NCBI GenBank assembly: GCA_030681515.1
Contig: JAUXSE010000014.1
Coordinates: forward strand, 62,001 to 126,000
Origin: Geothrix sp.
GTDB lineage: Bacteria > Acidobacteriota > Holophagae > Holophagales > Holophagaceae
Direction: 5' to 3'
DNA length: 64,000 nt
The position numbers and the translations under genes were made by a program. The notes under the pieces are model-generated. The model saw nothing but the letters and a program-made list of their open reading frames with translations. It was not told the DNA's origin and searched no databases. Below, one piece after another: positions 16,967-28,513 of the stretch; position 1 is the stretch's first letter, and every line of letters begins with the position of its first letter.

Positions 16967-17043
16967 GGCCCCCGGACATGGGAAGGTGATCACTCCAACG
17001 GAGGAGCGATCCCCATCAGTACCGGCGGCACGCCGAGGTTTCC

Positions 17044-18078
17044 ATGAACACATCCCCCGCGGACTTCCGATGCTGGCTCGCCACCCGCCTCATGGCCCTC
17101 TGCGCCACGGAGACCACCTCGGGTCGCGAAGACGCGGGCCTGACGGAGCTGCGGGCCCTGCTGCGGGAGCTCGGCGCGACCGTGGTGGAACAGCCCGTGG
17201 CCGAGGGGCGCACGAACGTGTTGGCCCTGTGGGGACGTCCGAGGGTGCTCTTCTCCACCCATCTGGATACGGTGCCGCCCTACCTGCCGCCGCGCCTGGA
17301 GGGGGACCTCCTGTTCGGCCGCGGCGCCTGCGATGCCAAGGGACAGATCATCGCGCAGCTGGCGGCGGTGAAGACCCTGCTGGGCGAAGGCCGCGAGGGA
17401 CTGGCCTGGCTGGGCGTGGTGGGCGAAGAAACGGATAGCGCCGGGGCTGCGGCGGCCCTGGGTTGGGCGGACCACTTCCGGGCCCTGAAGGTACTCATCA
17501 ACGGCGAGCCCACGGAGCTGAAGCTGGCCACCGGGCAGCGCGGGGTGCAGCACGTCTGCCTTCACACCCGCGGGCGGGCGGCCCACAGCGGCAGTCCCGA
17601 ACTGGGGCACGACGCCACCTGGCCCCTGCTGGATTGGCTCCAGCGCCTGCGGGAGCAGCCGCGTACCGTGGATCCGCGGCTCGGGCCCGAACAGTGGAAC
17701 CTCGGCCTGCTGCAGGCGGGCGAGGCGCTCAACTCGATCCCCGCCACGGCGGAGGCCCATTTGCTGGCCCGCGTGGTCCCCGGCAGCACCTTCCTGGGCG
17801 AGGTGCGACGGCTGGCGCCGGCTGAGGGGATGGTGGAGCTCCGGCTGGACGAGCCGTCCGATCTCTATCCCTCCGTGCCGGGTTTCGCATCCGCGGCCAT
17901 GCCCTTCGGATCGGATGCCCCGGCGCTGCGGGCCCTGGTGCCGGATCGCACGGTGGTGCTGGCGGGGCCCGGCAGCATTTCCGTCGCGCACACCCTGGAC
18001 GAGCACCTCGGCCTGGCCGACCTCGAGGCCGGCGTGGATCTCAACCGCCGGCTGGCCCTGCATTTCCTGGGAGACTGA
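17044..18078 (+). CDS. dapE: M20 deacylase, probable succinyl-diaminopimelate desuccinylase
   Basis: A 344-residue binuclear zinc amidohydrolase. Metal-site motifs: FSTHLDTVPPYLPP (His and Asp) near residue 77, GRGACDAKGQ near 95, and GVVGEETDS with the catalytic and metal glutamates near 127. The dimerisation domain starts around GQRGVQHV, and the last metal histidine is in SVAHTLDEHL near residue 320. M20 enzymes of this size include DapE, ArgE and LysK. It heads an operon containing dapD, so removal of the succinyl group from LL-diaminopimelate is the most economical role. It ends three bases before asd. Confidence 0.8.
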   Translation: MNTSPADFRCWLATRLMALCATETTSGREDAGLTELRALLRELGATVVEQPVAEGRTNVLALWGRPRVLFSTHLDTVPPYLPPRLEGDLLFGRGACDAKGQIIAQLAAVKTLLGEGREGLAWLGVVGEETDSAGAAAALGWADHFRALKVLINGEPTELKLATGQRGVQHVCLHTRGRAAHSGSPELGHDATWPLLDWLQRLREQPRTVDPRLGPEQWNLGLLQAGEALNSIPATAEAHLLARVVPGSTFLGEVRRLAPAEGMVELRLDEPSDLYPSVPGFASAAMPFGSDAPALRALVPDRTVVLAGPGSISVAHTLDEHLGLADLEAGVDLNRRLALHFLGD

Positions 18079-18081
18079 ACC

Positions 18082-19137
18082 ATGACTACCAAGATCCCTG
18101 TCACTGTCCTGGGCGCGACCGGCGTCGTCGGCCAGCGCTTCGTGCGCCGCCTGGCCAACCACCCCATCTTCCGCGTGGAGCACCTCGCCGCCAGCGAACG
18201 CAGCGCCGGCAAGCGCTACCGGGACGCCTGCGCCTGGCGCCTGGACGGCGAGCCCTACGGCGGTCTGGGCGACCAGGTGATGGCCGAGGGCACGCCGGAG
18301 TTCGCGCTATCGCCCGTGGTCTTCAGCGCCCTGGATTCGGAACCGGCCCTGGATCTCGAACCAGCCTTCGCCCGGGCCGGAGCGATGGTGTTCTCCAATG
18401 CCGCGGCCTTCAGGATGTCGCCGGAGGTGCCCCTGCTGGTGCCGGAAGTGAACGCCGGCCACCTGGGCCTGATCGAGGTCCAGCGCCACCACCACGGCTG
18501 GACCGGGGGCATCGTCACCAATGCCAACTGCACCGCCACCGTGCTGGGGATGGCCCTGGCGCCCCTGCACGCGGCCTTCGGCGTGGAGGCCGTGCTGATG
18601 ACCTCCATGCAGGCCATCAGCGGCGCGGGCTACCCCGGCGTGGCCAGCCTGGACATCCTGGGCAACGTGATCCCCTTCATCCGCCAGGAGGAGTCCAAGG
18701 TGGAAGAAGAGATTCCCAAACTGCTGGGCCGCTTCACGGGGAGCGGCGTGGAACAGGCCCCCCTGGCCGTGAGCGCCCTGTGCTATCGCGTGCCCGTCAT
18801 CGAGGGCCACACCGAGGCGGTCAGCGTGAGGCTGAACGGGAACCCCTCTCTGGACGCCGTGCGCGAGGCCCTCCAGAACTGGCGGCCCGAGCCCCAGCGC
18901 CTGGGCCTGTTCTCCGCCCCCGCCATGCCCGTCCGTCTCCACACACTGGAGGACCGCCCCCAGGTCCGCCGCGATGTGGAGGTGGACGGGGGCATGAGCG
19001 TGCACGTGGGCCGCCTGCGGCCCTGTGCCATCCTCGGCCTGAAGTTCGCGCTGCTGGGGCACAACACAGAGAGGGGCGCCGCCGGTGGCAGCATCCTGAA
19101 CGCGGAACTGGCCCACGCGAAGGGGTACCTCCGATGA
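18082..19137 (+). CDS. asd: Aspartate-semialdehyde dehydrogenase
   Basis: A 351-residue NADP-dependent enzyme that reduces aspartyl phosphate to the semialdehyde, the branch point for lysine, threonine and methionine. It starts with VTVLGATGVVGQRFVRRL; the active-site cysteine is in NANCTATVLG near residue 150, and the substrate histidine in VIEGHTEAVSV near 240. The sequence is of the archaeal/fungal type (NCTAT, EGHTE) rather than the E. coli type. Its stop overlaps the lysC start (ATGA). Confidence 0.95.
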   Translation: MTTKIPVTVLGATGVVGQRFVRRLANHPIFRVEHLAASERSAGKRYRDACAWRLDGEPYGGLGDQVMAEGTPEFALSPVVFSALDSEPALDLEPAFARAGAMVFSNAAAFRMSPEVPLLVPEVNAGHLGLIEVQRHHHGWTGGIVTNANCTATVLGMALAPLHAAFGVEAVLMTSMQAISGAGYPGVASLDILGNVIPFIRQEESKVEEEIPKLLGRFTGSGVEQAPLAVSALCYRVPVIEGHTEAVSVRLNGNPSLDAVREALQNWRPEPQRLGLFSAPAMPVRLHTLEDRPQVRRDVEVDGGMSVHVGRLRPCAILGLKFALLGHNTERGAAGGSILNAELAHAKGYLR

Positions 19138-20474
19138 TCGTCCTCAAGTTCGGCGGCAGCAGCGTGGCGGACGCGGCCTGCATGGGACAGGTGGCGGAGC
19201 TGGTGCGGGCCGCGCTGCCCCGGTCGCCCCTGGTGGTCCTGTCGGCCATGGGCAAGACCACCAATGGCCTCTTTGACGCCGCGAAGACCGCGGAGGGCGG
19301 GGATCTGGCCGGCGCGATGGCGCGGCAGCGGACCCTCATGGCGGCCCACCGGAAGGCCGCGGACGAACTGTTCAAGGGCGCCGTGCCCGAAAACCTGGAT
19401 ACCGCCCTGACGGACCTCTTCGGCGAGCTGGAGCTGTTGCTGCGGGGCGTGGCCCTGCTGCGGGAGCTGAGCCCGCGCAGCATGGACGCCATCGCGTCGC
19501 TGGGCGAGCGGCTGTCCACGCGGGTCTTCGCGGCCTTCATCGGCGGGGCCTGGTTGGATGCCCGCACGGTCCTTCGCACGGATGCCGGGTTCGGCGAGGC
19601 CGCGCCCCAGCCGGAAGCGATCCGCGCCCTGGCCACCGGGCACCTGAAGCCGCTGCTGGCCCCGGGCCGGGCCGTGGTCACCCAGGGCTACATCGGCGCC
19701 ACGGAGGATGGCCTCACCACCACACTGGGCCGGGGCGGCAGCGACTACTCGGCGGCCCTCTTCGGCGCGGCCCTGGGGGCGGAGGAAGTGCAGATCTGGA
19801 CCGATGTGGAAGGCGTCCTCACTTGCGATCCGGGCATCGTTCCCGAGGCCCTCCCCATCCCGGAGCTGAGCTTCGCGGAGGCCGCGGAGCTGGCGGCCTT
19901 CGGCGCCAAGGTGCTTCATCCGGCCACCATTCAGCCCGCGGTGGAGGCGGGCATCCCCGTCACCGTACGCCACACCCAGAAGCCCGAGGGCCGCTTCACC
20001 ACCATCTCCGCCGAAGTCCGCACGGGCCGGCCCATCACGGCCCTGGCCAGCCGGAGCCCGGTGACCGTGCTCACGGTGAGCAGCACCCGGATGCTGGCCC
20101 AGAGCGGCTTCCTGGCGCGGCTCTTCGAAGTGTTCGGCCGCCGGGGCGTGAGCGTGGATCTGGTGGCCACCGCCGAGGTGAGCGTCTCCCTCACGGTGGA
20201 GGCGGATGTTCCGCTGGCGCCCCTCATCCAGGACCTGTCAGCCTTCGCGACGGTGGGGATCCACGAAGGCCGGGCCATCATCGCCGCCGTGGGTGAGCGC
20301 CTGAAATCCACGCCGGGCCTGGGCGCGCGACTGCTCACGGCCCTCGGTGACGTCAATGTGGAGATGATCAGCATGGGGGCCAACGAGATCAACCTGAGCC
20401 TCGTGGTGAAGCAGGAGCACGCCGCCGAAGCCCTGCGCCGCATGCATCGCGTGCTGGTGGGGGGCCACCCGTGA
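19134..20474 (+). CDS. lysC: Aspartate kinase
   Basis: A 446-residue enzyme that phosphorylates aspartate, the committed step of the pathway. The kinase domain starts with [13 protein letters not shown] and includes [13 protein letters not shown] near residue 200 and [14 protein letters not shown] near 220. Two ACT domains follow ([21 protein letters not shown]), the usual site of feedback inhibition by lysine or threonine. It is a stand-alone kinase without a fused homoserine dehydrogenase. The ATG at 19134 overlaps the asd stop and the stop overlaps dapB (GTGA). Confidence 0.95.
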   Translation: MIVLKFGGSSVADAACMGQVAELVRAALPRSPLVVLSAMGKTTNGLFDAAKTAEGGDLAGAMARQRTLMAAHRKAADELFKGAVPENLDTALTDLFGELELLLRGVALLRELSPRSMDAIASLGERLSTRVFAAFIGGAWLDARTVLRTDAGFGEAAPQPEAIRALATGHLKPLLAPGRAVVTQGYIGATEDGLTTTLGRGGSDYSAALFGAALGAEEVQIWTDVEGVLTCDPGIVPEALPIPELSFAEAAELAAFGAKVLHPATIQPAVEAGIPVTVRHTQKPEGRFTTISAEVRTGRPITALASRSPVTVLTVSSTRMLAQSGFLARLFEVFGRRGVSVDLVATAEVSVSLTVEADVPLAPLIQDLSAFATVGIHEGRAIIAAVGERLKSTPGLGARLLTALGDVNVEMISMGANEINLSLVVKQEHAAEALRRMHRVLVGGHP

Positions 20475-21193
20475 CCGCGCTCCGCCTGGGCCTCTTCGGG
20501 CGGGGCCGCCTGGGCTCGGCCATCGCGGCGGAAGCGGGGGCGGCCCTGATCTGGCAGGCGGGGCGCGGCGATCGCCCAACGGCGCCCGTGGATGTGGCCG
20601 TGGATGCCAGCGCGGCGGAGGCCGTGGAGGCGCACCTGGCCTGGGCCCTGGACACCGGCACGGACCTGGTGATCGGGGCCACGGGCTGGACGATGCCGGA
20701 GCTGGAATCCCGGGTGGGTGGGCGCATCGGGGTGCTGGCGGCCTCGAACTTCTCGCTCACGGTGGCGCTGATGGCGCGGCTGTCCACCGTGATCGGACGC
20801 TTCGCGGCGCTGGATCCCGCCCGGGATCCCTACCTGCTGGAGCATCACCACCACCTGAAGGCCGATGCGCCCTCGGGCACGGCGAAGACCCTGGCCGCCG
20901 CCCTGATGGCCGGCTGCCCGCGGAAAACCGAGTGGACCCTGGGCACCCCGGCCCCGCACCAGCTCAGCGTGGGCGTGGTGCGGGCCGGGGCCGAGTTCGG
21001 CACCCATGCCGTGGGTCTCGACGCCCCGGCCGAGGTGCTGGAACTCACCCACCGGGCCCGGTCCCGGGTCCCCTTCGCCCAGGGCGCCCTGGCGGCGGCC
21101 CGGTGGCTGCACGGGCGGAAGGGTGTGTTCACCATGGACGATGTGGCCGCGGATCTACTGGTTCCCCTGTTCACCTTTGGAGGCAAGCCATGA
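20471..21193 (+). CDS. dapB: 4-hydroxy-tetrahydrodipicolinate reductase
   Basis: A 240-residue enzyme that reduces the product of DapA to tetrahydrodipicolinate. The substrate motif LLEHHHHLKADAPSGTA near residue 119 is diagnostic, with the catalytic histidine and lysine present. The N-terminal nucleotide-binding loop is LRLGLFGRGRLGSAI. It is somewhat shorter than the E. coli enzyme (273), as in other compact DapB forms. The GTG start overlaps the lysC stop, and the dapA start overlaps its own stop. Confidence 0.92.
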   Translation: MTALRLGLFGRGRLGSAIAAEAGAALIWQAGRGDRPTAPVDVAVDASAAEAVEAHLAWALDTGTDLVIGATGWTMPELESRVGGRIGVLAASNFSLTVALMARLSTVIGRFAALDPARDPYLLEHHHHLKADAPSGTAKTLAAALMAGCPRKTEWTLGTPAPHQLSVGVVRAGAEFGTHAVGLDAPAEVLELTHRARSRVPFAQGALAAARWLHGRKGVFTMDDVAADLLVPLFTFGGKP

Positions 21194-22092
21194 TCCTGGA
21201 TCTATCCGGCCTCGCCGTCGCGCTGGCGACGCCCTTCACGCCCTCGGGCGACGTGGATCTTCCCGCGTTCAGGAAGCTGGTGCGCCACGTGGTGGCCGGG
21301 GGCGTGGACACCCTGGTGCCGCTGGGCTCCACGGGCGAAGCCGCCACCCTCCTCGACGCCGAGCGGGATGCGCTCATCGCCGCCTGCCTGGAGGAAAGCA
21401 GCGGCCGTCCCGTGGTGGTGGGCACGGGCCACAACGCCACGCGCCAGGCCGCGGCCATGACCCGGCGGGCCCAGGCCCTGGGCGCGGCGGGGGCCCTGGT
21501 GGTGACGCCCTACTACAACAAGCCCACCCCCGAGGGGCTGGTGGCCCACTATGCCGCCGTCGCCGAAGCTGCGCCGGACCTGCCGCTCGTCGTCTACAAC
21601 GTGCCAGGCCGCACAGGGCTGAACCTGACGCCCACGGTGCTGATGCGTCTCTGGGAGAATCCCCGGGTGGTGGCCGTGAAGGAAAGCAGCGGCAACCTGG
21701 CGCAGATCGCCGAAATCGCCCGCACGCTGCCCCGGGGCAAGACCCTGCTGTCCGGGGATGACAACCTGGCCCTGGCGGCCCTGGCCGTGGGTGCGTCTGG
21801 CCTGGTTTCGGTTCTGGGAAACGTGCTGCCCCGCGAAACCGCCGCGATGATCGCCGCGGCCCGCCAGGGCAATGGCGCCGAGGCCCTGCGCCTGCACCAG
21901 CAGCTCCTGCCCCTGATGGACGCGCTGTTCCTGGAAAGCAACCCCATCCCCCTGAAGGCGGCCCTCAAGCTGCTGGGTCTCGCCGGGGATGGGATGCGCC
22001 TGCCCCTGGTGCCCGCGTCCGCCGCCACGCGCACCCGCGTGGCCGAGGCCCTCTGCCTCGCCGCCGACGGCACCATTCCCGGAGTGCTCTGA
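21190..22092 (+). CDS. dapA: 4-hydroxy-tetrahydrodipicolinate synthase
   Basis: A 300-residue TIM-barrel aldolase that condenses pyruvate with aspartate semialdehyde. Motifs: VPLGSTGEAATL (pyruvate site) near residue 44, VVTPYYNKPTPEG near 103, VVYNVPGRTGLNL with the catalytic tyrosine near 135, and VVAVKESSGN with the Schiff-base lysine near 160. The ATG at 21190 overlaps the dapB stop, and its stop shares a base with the dapD start (TGATG). Confidence 0.95.
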   Translation: MILDLSGLAVALATPFTPSGDVDLPAFRKLVRHVVAGGVDTLVPLGSTGEAATLLDAERDALIAACLEESSGRPVVVGTGHNATRQAAAMTRRAQALGAAGALVVTPYYNKPTPEGLVAHYAAVAEAAPDLPLVVYNVPGRTGLNLTPTVLMRLWENPRVVAVKESSGNLAQIAEIARTLPRGKTLLSGDDNLALAALAVGASGLVSVLGNVLPRETAAMIAAARQGNGAEALRLHQQLLPLMDALFLESNPIPLKAALKLLGLAGDGMRLPLVPASAATRTRVAEALCLAADGTIPGVL

Positions 22093-22913
22093 TGGTTCTC
22101 GATCCCGATTCCATTCGCGCGTTCTTCCACCGCCCCGCCGAGGCCCTGGTGGCCGATCCCGAGGCCCCGGCCATGCACCAGGTGTTGCTGGTGGCCCTGG
22201 AGACCGGCACCATCCGCGCCGCCGAACGCCGCGAGGATGGCACCTGGGAAGCCAACACCTGGGTGAAGCAGGCCATCCTGTGCGGGTTCCGCCGCACGAA
22301 CCTGGTGGAGATGGAGGGCCCCGGCTACCCCATGTTCGACAAGACCGCCTACCCCCCCCGCCACTTCGGCCTCGAAGACGCCGTGCGTCTCGTGCCCGGC
22401 GGCTCCGCCGTGCGCCGCGGCGCCCACATCGCCCGCAGCGTGGTGCTCATGCCCCCGGCCTATGTGAACGTGGGGGCCTTCGTGGACGAGGGCACCATGG
22501 TGGACAGCCACGCCCTGGTGGGCAGCTGCGCCCAGATCGGCAAGCGGGTACACCTGTCCGCCGCGGCCCAGATCGGTGGCGTGCTGGAGCCCGCGGGGGC
22601 CCGGCCCGTGATCGTCGAGGACGACGCTTTCGTGGGCGGCCTCGTGGGCCTGTTCGAAGGCATCGTCGTGCGTCGTCGCGCCGTGCTGGCTTCGGGCGTG
22701 ATCATCACCGGCAGCACCGTGATCTACGACCTGGTGCATGGCCGCGAATGGCGCCAGGAGGTGCCCGAAGGCGCCGTGGTGGTGCCGGGATCGCGTCCGG
22801 CCACGGGAGACTTCGCCCGGGCGCACGGACTCCAGCTCTCGGCCCCCTGCATCGTGAAGTACCGCGACGAGCGCACCGACGCCGCCACCGCCCTCGAACA
22901 GGCATTGAGGTAG
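22092..22913 (+). CDS. dapD: Tetrahydrodipicolinate N-succinyltransferase
   Basis: A 273-residue enzyme that succinylates tetrahydrodipicolinate with succinyl-CoA. The helical N-terminal domain includes VKQAILCGFRRTNL; the left-handed beta-helix of hexapeptide repeats covers about residues 110-230 (PPAYVNVGAFVDEGTMVDSH, GSCAQIGKRVHLSAAAQIGG), ending near SAPCIVKYRD. Its presence defines the succinylase branch and supports naming the upstream M20 enzyme DapE. A hairpin repeat follows the stop before the aminotransferase gene. Confidence 0.95.
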   Translation: MVLDPDSIRAFFHRPAEALVADPEAPAMHQVLLVALETGTIRAAERREDGTWEANTWVKQAILCGFRRTNLVEMEGPGYPMFDKTAYPPRHFGLEDAVRLVPGGSAVRRGAHIARSVVLMPPAYVNVGAFVDEGTMVDSHALVGSCAQIGKRVHLSAAAQIGGVLEPAGARPVIVEDDAFVGGLVGLFEGIVVRRRAVLASGVIITGSTVIYDLVHGREWRQEVPEGAVVVPGSRPATGDFARAHGLQLSAPCIVKYRDERTDAATALEQALR

Positions 22914-22925
22914 TCAGACCCAAAA

Positions 22926-22970
22926 GATCCACCACGAAGGCACGAGGACACGAAAAATTCGTGGTGGATC
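22926..22970. repeat. REP-like hairpin, family A copy 2
   Basis: A perfect 13-base-pair stem, GATCCACCACGAA with TTCGTGGTGGATC, encloses CACGAGGACACG. The words CCACGAAGG and GGACACGAA are shared with the element at 5358. It lies 12 bases after the dapD stop, so it could attenuate transcription within the dap operon or set the 3' end of the upstream message. Confidence 0.7.
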
Positions 22971-23001
22971 TGTTCTTGAATCGCTGCTGAGGGAAGTAAC
23001 C

Positions 23002-25315
<2,314 letters not shown>

Positions 25316-25388
25316 GCGCCCCTTCGAATTCCAGGAAAAGGCTTCCTGATGGGCCAACACATATCAGCTTCATTCGTGAGGGCCGGAC

Positions 25389-26543
25389 ATGACCGCTCTC
25401 TTCGCCTTCGACGACGCCACCTGCCGCCACCTGGCCGCCACTCACGGCACGCCCTGCTTTGCCTACTCCGGCGCGGTAGCGGCGGAGCAGTTCCAGTCCC
25501 TTCGCGCGGTGCTTCCACCCCGGGTGCGCCTGGCCTACGCGGTGAAGGCCAATCCGCATCCGGATCTGCTGGCGCGCTTCGCCGCACTGGGGGCCAGCTT
25601 CGATTGTGCCTCCATCGGGGAACTGGAGCGGGTGGCGGCGCTGCAGCTGCCATCCGGCCGCACCTTCTTCGCGGGGCCGGGCAAGCGGGAGGAAGAGCTG
25701 CGCAAGGCTCTGGCCATGGGCGTGCGGGTGCAGGCGGAGGGGTTCGAGGATCTGGCGCGGCTGGACGCCCTGGCGGATCGCGGCGTGGCGGTGAACCTGC
25801 GGGTGCACCCGGCCTTCGAGGTGGAGGAGGGCGACCGCATCATCGGAGGCAGCGGGCCATCGGCTTTCGGCGTGGACGAGGAGGCTGTCCCGGCCCTGCT
25901 CCAGCGGGCCGCGGGCCTGCGCCATGTCCGCATCCGCGGGCTGCATGTCTTCGCCGCCAGCAACCAGCGCGACGCGGCGAAGCTGCTGGCCATCCATGGC
26001 GCGGTGCTGGATCTGGCGAAGCGCCTGCGCGAGGCCCACGGCCTGGCCTTCGAGCAGATTGATCTGGGCGGCGGCCTGGGCATCCCCTACGCGCCGGAGG
26101 AGACGCCGCTGGACCTGGAGGCTTTTGGCCATGGACTATCGGATCTGCTGGCAGGGCACCCCTGGTTCACCGGCGAGCTGATCCTGGAGCCGGGCCGCTT
26201 CCTGGCGGGTCCCTGCGGCGTCTACCTGGCCCGGGTGGTGCGCCTCAAGGACAGCCGCGGCACCCGCTTCGCCATCCTGGAGGGCGGCATCAACCACCTG
26301 CTCCGTCCCCTGCTCACGGGTCAGCCCTTCCCCGTGAAGGCCGTGGGGAAGGGCGAGGGCGACCTGCCGTACACCCTGGCTGGGCCGCTCTGCACGAGCC
26401 TGGACCGCCTGGGCGAGGCACGCCTGCCGGAACTGGCCGCGGGCGATCTCCTGGCCTTCGGCACCACCGGGGCCTATGGCCTCAATGAAGGCATGACCCA
26501 CTTCCTGAGCCACCCCGTGCCGCCGGAAATCTGGGTGGACTGA
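25389..26543 (+). CDS. LysA-like PLP decarboxylase with BtrK-type active site
   Basis: A 384-residue fold-type III decarboxylase. The PLP lysine is in YAVKANPHPDLL near residue 52; GGGLGIPY and ELILEPGRFLAGP follow. The second active-site motif reads GPLCTSLDRLG, whereas true diaminopimelate decarboxylases have GPxCESGD. CTxxD and the segment GVYLARVVRLKDSRGTRF resemble the BtrK / exosortase-A-associated decarboxylase group. The neighbourhood of the dap operon favours meso-diaminopimelate as substrate, yet the motif argues for a different amino acid or an acyl-carrier-bound substrate. Both remain open. It follows gap by 73 bases. Confidence 0.7.
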   Translation: MTALFAFDDATCRHLAATHGTPCFAYSGAVAAEQFQSLRAVLPPRVRLAYAVKANPHPDLLARFAALGASFDCASIGELERVAALQLPSGRTFFAGPGKREEELRKALAMGVRVQAEGFEDLARLDALADRGVAVNLRVHPAFEVEEGDRIIGGSGPSAFGVDEEAVPALLQRAAGLRHVRIRGLHVFAASNQRDAAKLLAIHGAVLDLAKRLREAHGLAFEQIDLGGGLGIPYAPEETPLDLEAFGHGLSDLLAGHPWFTGELILEPGRFLAGPCGVYLARVVRLKDSRGTRFAILEGGINHLLRPLLTGQPFPVKAVGKGEGDLPYTLAGPLCTSLDRLGEARLPELAAGDLLAFGTTGAYGLNEGMTHFLSHPVPPEIWVD

Positions 26544-26550
26544 TGCCGTC

Positions 26551-26593
26551 CCGGGGGGCCCGCCAGCGCGCTCTGCTCGCGATGTCCCCCCGG
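26551..26593. repeat. G-run hairpin repeat, family B copy 1
   Basis: CCGGGGGG pairs with CCCCCCGG around a loop containing GCTCGCGATGT. The block after the loop, CTCGCGATGTCCCCCCGGA, recurs exactly at 30695-30713. It sits just after the decarboxylase stop, in a convergent gap, and probably acts as a transcript end. Confidence 0.6.
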
Positions 26594-26639
26594 AGCCCCC
26601 ACACCTTGGTCGGGCAAAGCCCGGCCTCGGCGTCTGAGG

Positions 26640-28508
26640 CTACCCCAGCAGCGGAATCCACGCGGCCCGCTGGGCCTTGGGCAGGGCCTTCACGCGTTCC
26701 AGGAGTTTGAGGCGGATCTGCCAGGTCTTGTCGCCCGGGAAGAGGGCCCGGCCTCGCAGCAGGTCCTCGTGGGCCTCCTCCCACTTGGCCTGGCCCGCGT
26801 GGGCGGCGCAGAGGGCGAGGTGCAGGCGGCCCGCGCGGGCGCGCAGATCGGCATCGCCGGGCTGGGCGCGGAGCAGGGCGTCCATCACCCGGAGCGCCGC
26901 CTCCAGATCACCGTTCTGGAGGTGTTTCTGGAACTCGGGAAGGCTGGCGCCGGTGACGCCGCCGGGCAGCCCGGCGCGGGCGCGCTCCAGCAACTGGGCG
27001 CCCGCGGCGTTCCCCGGATGCCGGGTCACGAGGGCTTCGGCCCGGAGGAAGGCACGCAGGGGATCGGTGCCCAGGGTGGCCTCGGCTTCCTCGCGCAGGG
27101 ATTCCGGGGATTCGGAGAGATCCGGGGCCTGGGTCTGCCGGGCCACGGGGGCCATGGCGGCGCTGCGGGCGGCGCGGACTTCTTCCAGCAACGCCTGGTC
27201 CTTGCGGTGGCTGTGGACGAGACCCAGACCCACGGCCAGCACCAGGATGCTGCCGCCGATGCCGGCGAGGACCTTGGGATCCTTCAGCCAGGGCAGGCGC
27301 TCGACGGCTTCGCGGAGGCGATCCGGCACGGACGGGCCTTCGCGGGGGGGCGGGGCGGCCTTGAGCAGGGCAGCCGGAGGTTCGATGCCCTGAGATTCGG
27401 TGGGCGTGGGACGGGGCCCCTGGTCGGCCATGGCGATGCGGCCCTGGGGGTCCAGCACCAGGACCGGGGCGGAGGATCGGGCATCCGCGACGGGGCCCCG
27501 AGCCTGACCCGCGGGCTTGCGACAGCGTTCCAGGCCCTGAAGGGCGCGGGCGTCCCCCGGGGCCAGGCGCAGGGCCTGCTGGAAGGTGAAGGCCGCTTCC
27601 TCGTGGCGCTGGAGGGTCAGGAGATGCTCGGCCTGGCGCAGCTTGAGATCCAGGGACTCCGGTTCGGGCAGGGCGGCGCCGGCGGGCGCGGCGCGGAGGG
27701 GTTCCTGGCCCACCTCCGCCCGGGCCATGCGCAGGTAGCCTTCCACCTCCTGCCGGTGGGGCTCCTGGAGGAGGACGCGCTCCCACTTGGAGATGGCTTC
27801 CTCCACCAGGCCCATGTCGTAGAGCTGGACGGCTTCCCGCAGGAGCTTGTCGGCGTCCTCGTCGGTGGGCGGGGCCTCCAGCGGGGCCGGGGCCGGGGCG
27901 ACGGGGGCCGGCAGGGCCGGCAGACCCAGTTCCCGGCGGGCGCCGTTGGCGTAGCCCCGGGCGAGGGCGTGGGCGGGATCCAGGGTCAGCACCTGCTCCC
28001 ACTTGCGGAGGGCGTCCCCGGTCTGGCCCATATCGTAGAGGGTGCAGCCCTCGGTGAGCAGGCGGTCGGGATCCAGGGAGCCGGTGATCACCCCCGGGGG
28101 GGGCGAGGGCAGGGGCTCTTCGGGGGTGGTGGACCGGGGATCGGCCACCGCCGGAGCGGATTCAAGCACCGGGGCCGGTTCAACCTCCGGGGCCCGTTCA
28201 ACCATCGGGGCCGGGGGCTCGGCCGTGGTCGGCGCGATCACCGGGGCCGGCTCAACCACCGGGGCCGGCTCAACCATCGGGGCGGCCTCCGGCGCGGGGG
28301 GGGCGGCGGGCTCTGGAACGGCGGGGGCGGCGGCTTCATGGAGGGCCAGGAGGCGCTGCTTCACGGCCAGCAGGCGCTCGCGGGCGCCGGCGTGGGTGGG
28401 CTGCTGCTTGAGAATGGCCTGCCAGATCTGGCCGGCCTTGACGATCTCCCCCTGGGCGAAGAGATCATCCGCCTGGCGGAGGTGGGGCGCGTAGGGATCG
28501 GACGTCAT
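26640..28508 (-). CDS. TPR-repeat membrane protein
   Basis: A 622-residue protein of unknown function. Residues 1-60 hold a first TPR-like unit; 65-145 are a Pro/Ala/Glu-rich linker; further TPR units occur near residues 155-195, 225-260 and 295-340 (WEQVLTLDPAHALARGYANG; FQQALRLAPGDARALQGLE). A single transmembrane segment follows near 440 (VLAGIGGSILVLAVGLGLV), then a helical repeat tail. The start at 28508 is five bases after the FHA gene stop. The TPR head is therefore likely cytoplasmic and the tail periplasmic. It could be a scaffold for the FHA protein. Confidence 0.7.
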   Translation of the reverse strand: MTSDPYAPHLRQADDLFAQGEIVKAGQIWQAILKQQPTHAGARERLLAVKQRLLALHEAAAPAVPEPAAPPAPEAAPMVEPAPVVEPAPVIAPTTAEPPAPMVERAPEVEPAPVLESAPAVADPRSTTPEEPLPSPPPGVITGSLDPDRLLTEGCTLYDMGQTGDALRKWEQVLTLDPAHALARGYANGARRELGLPALPAPVAPAPAPLEAPPTDEDADKLLREAVQLYDMGLVEEAISKWERVLLQEPHRQEVEGYLRMARAEVGQEPLRAAPAGAALPEPESLDLKLRQAEHLLTLQRHEEAAFTFQQALRLAPGDARALQGLERCRKPAGQARGPVADARSSAPVLVLDPQGRIAMADQGPRPTPTESQGIEPPAALLKAAPPPREGPSVPDRLREAVERLPWLKDPKVLAGIGGSILVLAVGLGLVHSHRKDQALLEEVRAARSAAMAPVARQTQAPDLSESPESLREEAEATLGTDPLRAFLRAEALVTRHPGNAAGAQLLERARAGLPGGVTGASLPEFQKHLQNGDLEAALRVMDALLRAQPGDADLRARAGRLHLALCAAHAGQAKWEEAHEDLLRGRALFPGDKTWQIRLKLLERVKALPKAQRAAWIPLLG

Positions 28509-28513
28509 GGGTC

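Noticed and set aside
16988-17011. Hairpin GATCACTCC/GGAGCGATC upstream of dapE as a lysine riboswitch
   Set aside because: One 9-base stem with a mismatch; a lysine riboswitch needs five helices and about 170 bases, while only 77 bases separate tetR and dapE.
18082-19137. Alternative reading of asd as an N-acetyl-glutamyl-phosphate reductase (ArgC)
   Set aside because: The NANCTAT and EGHTEAVSV motifs and the operon with lysC and dap genes fit Asd.
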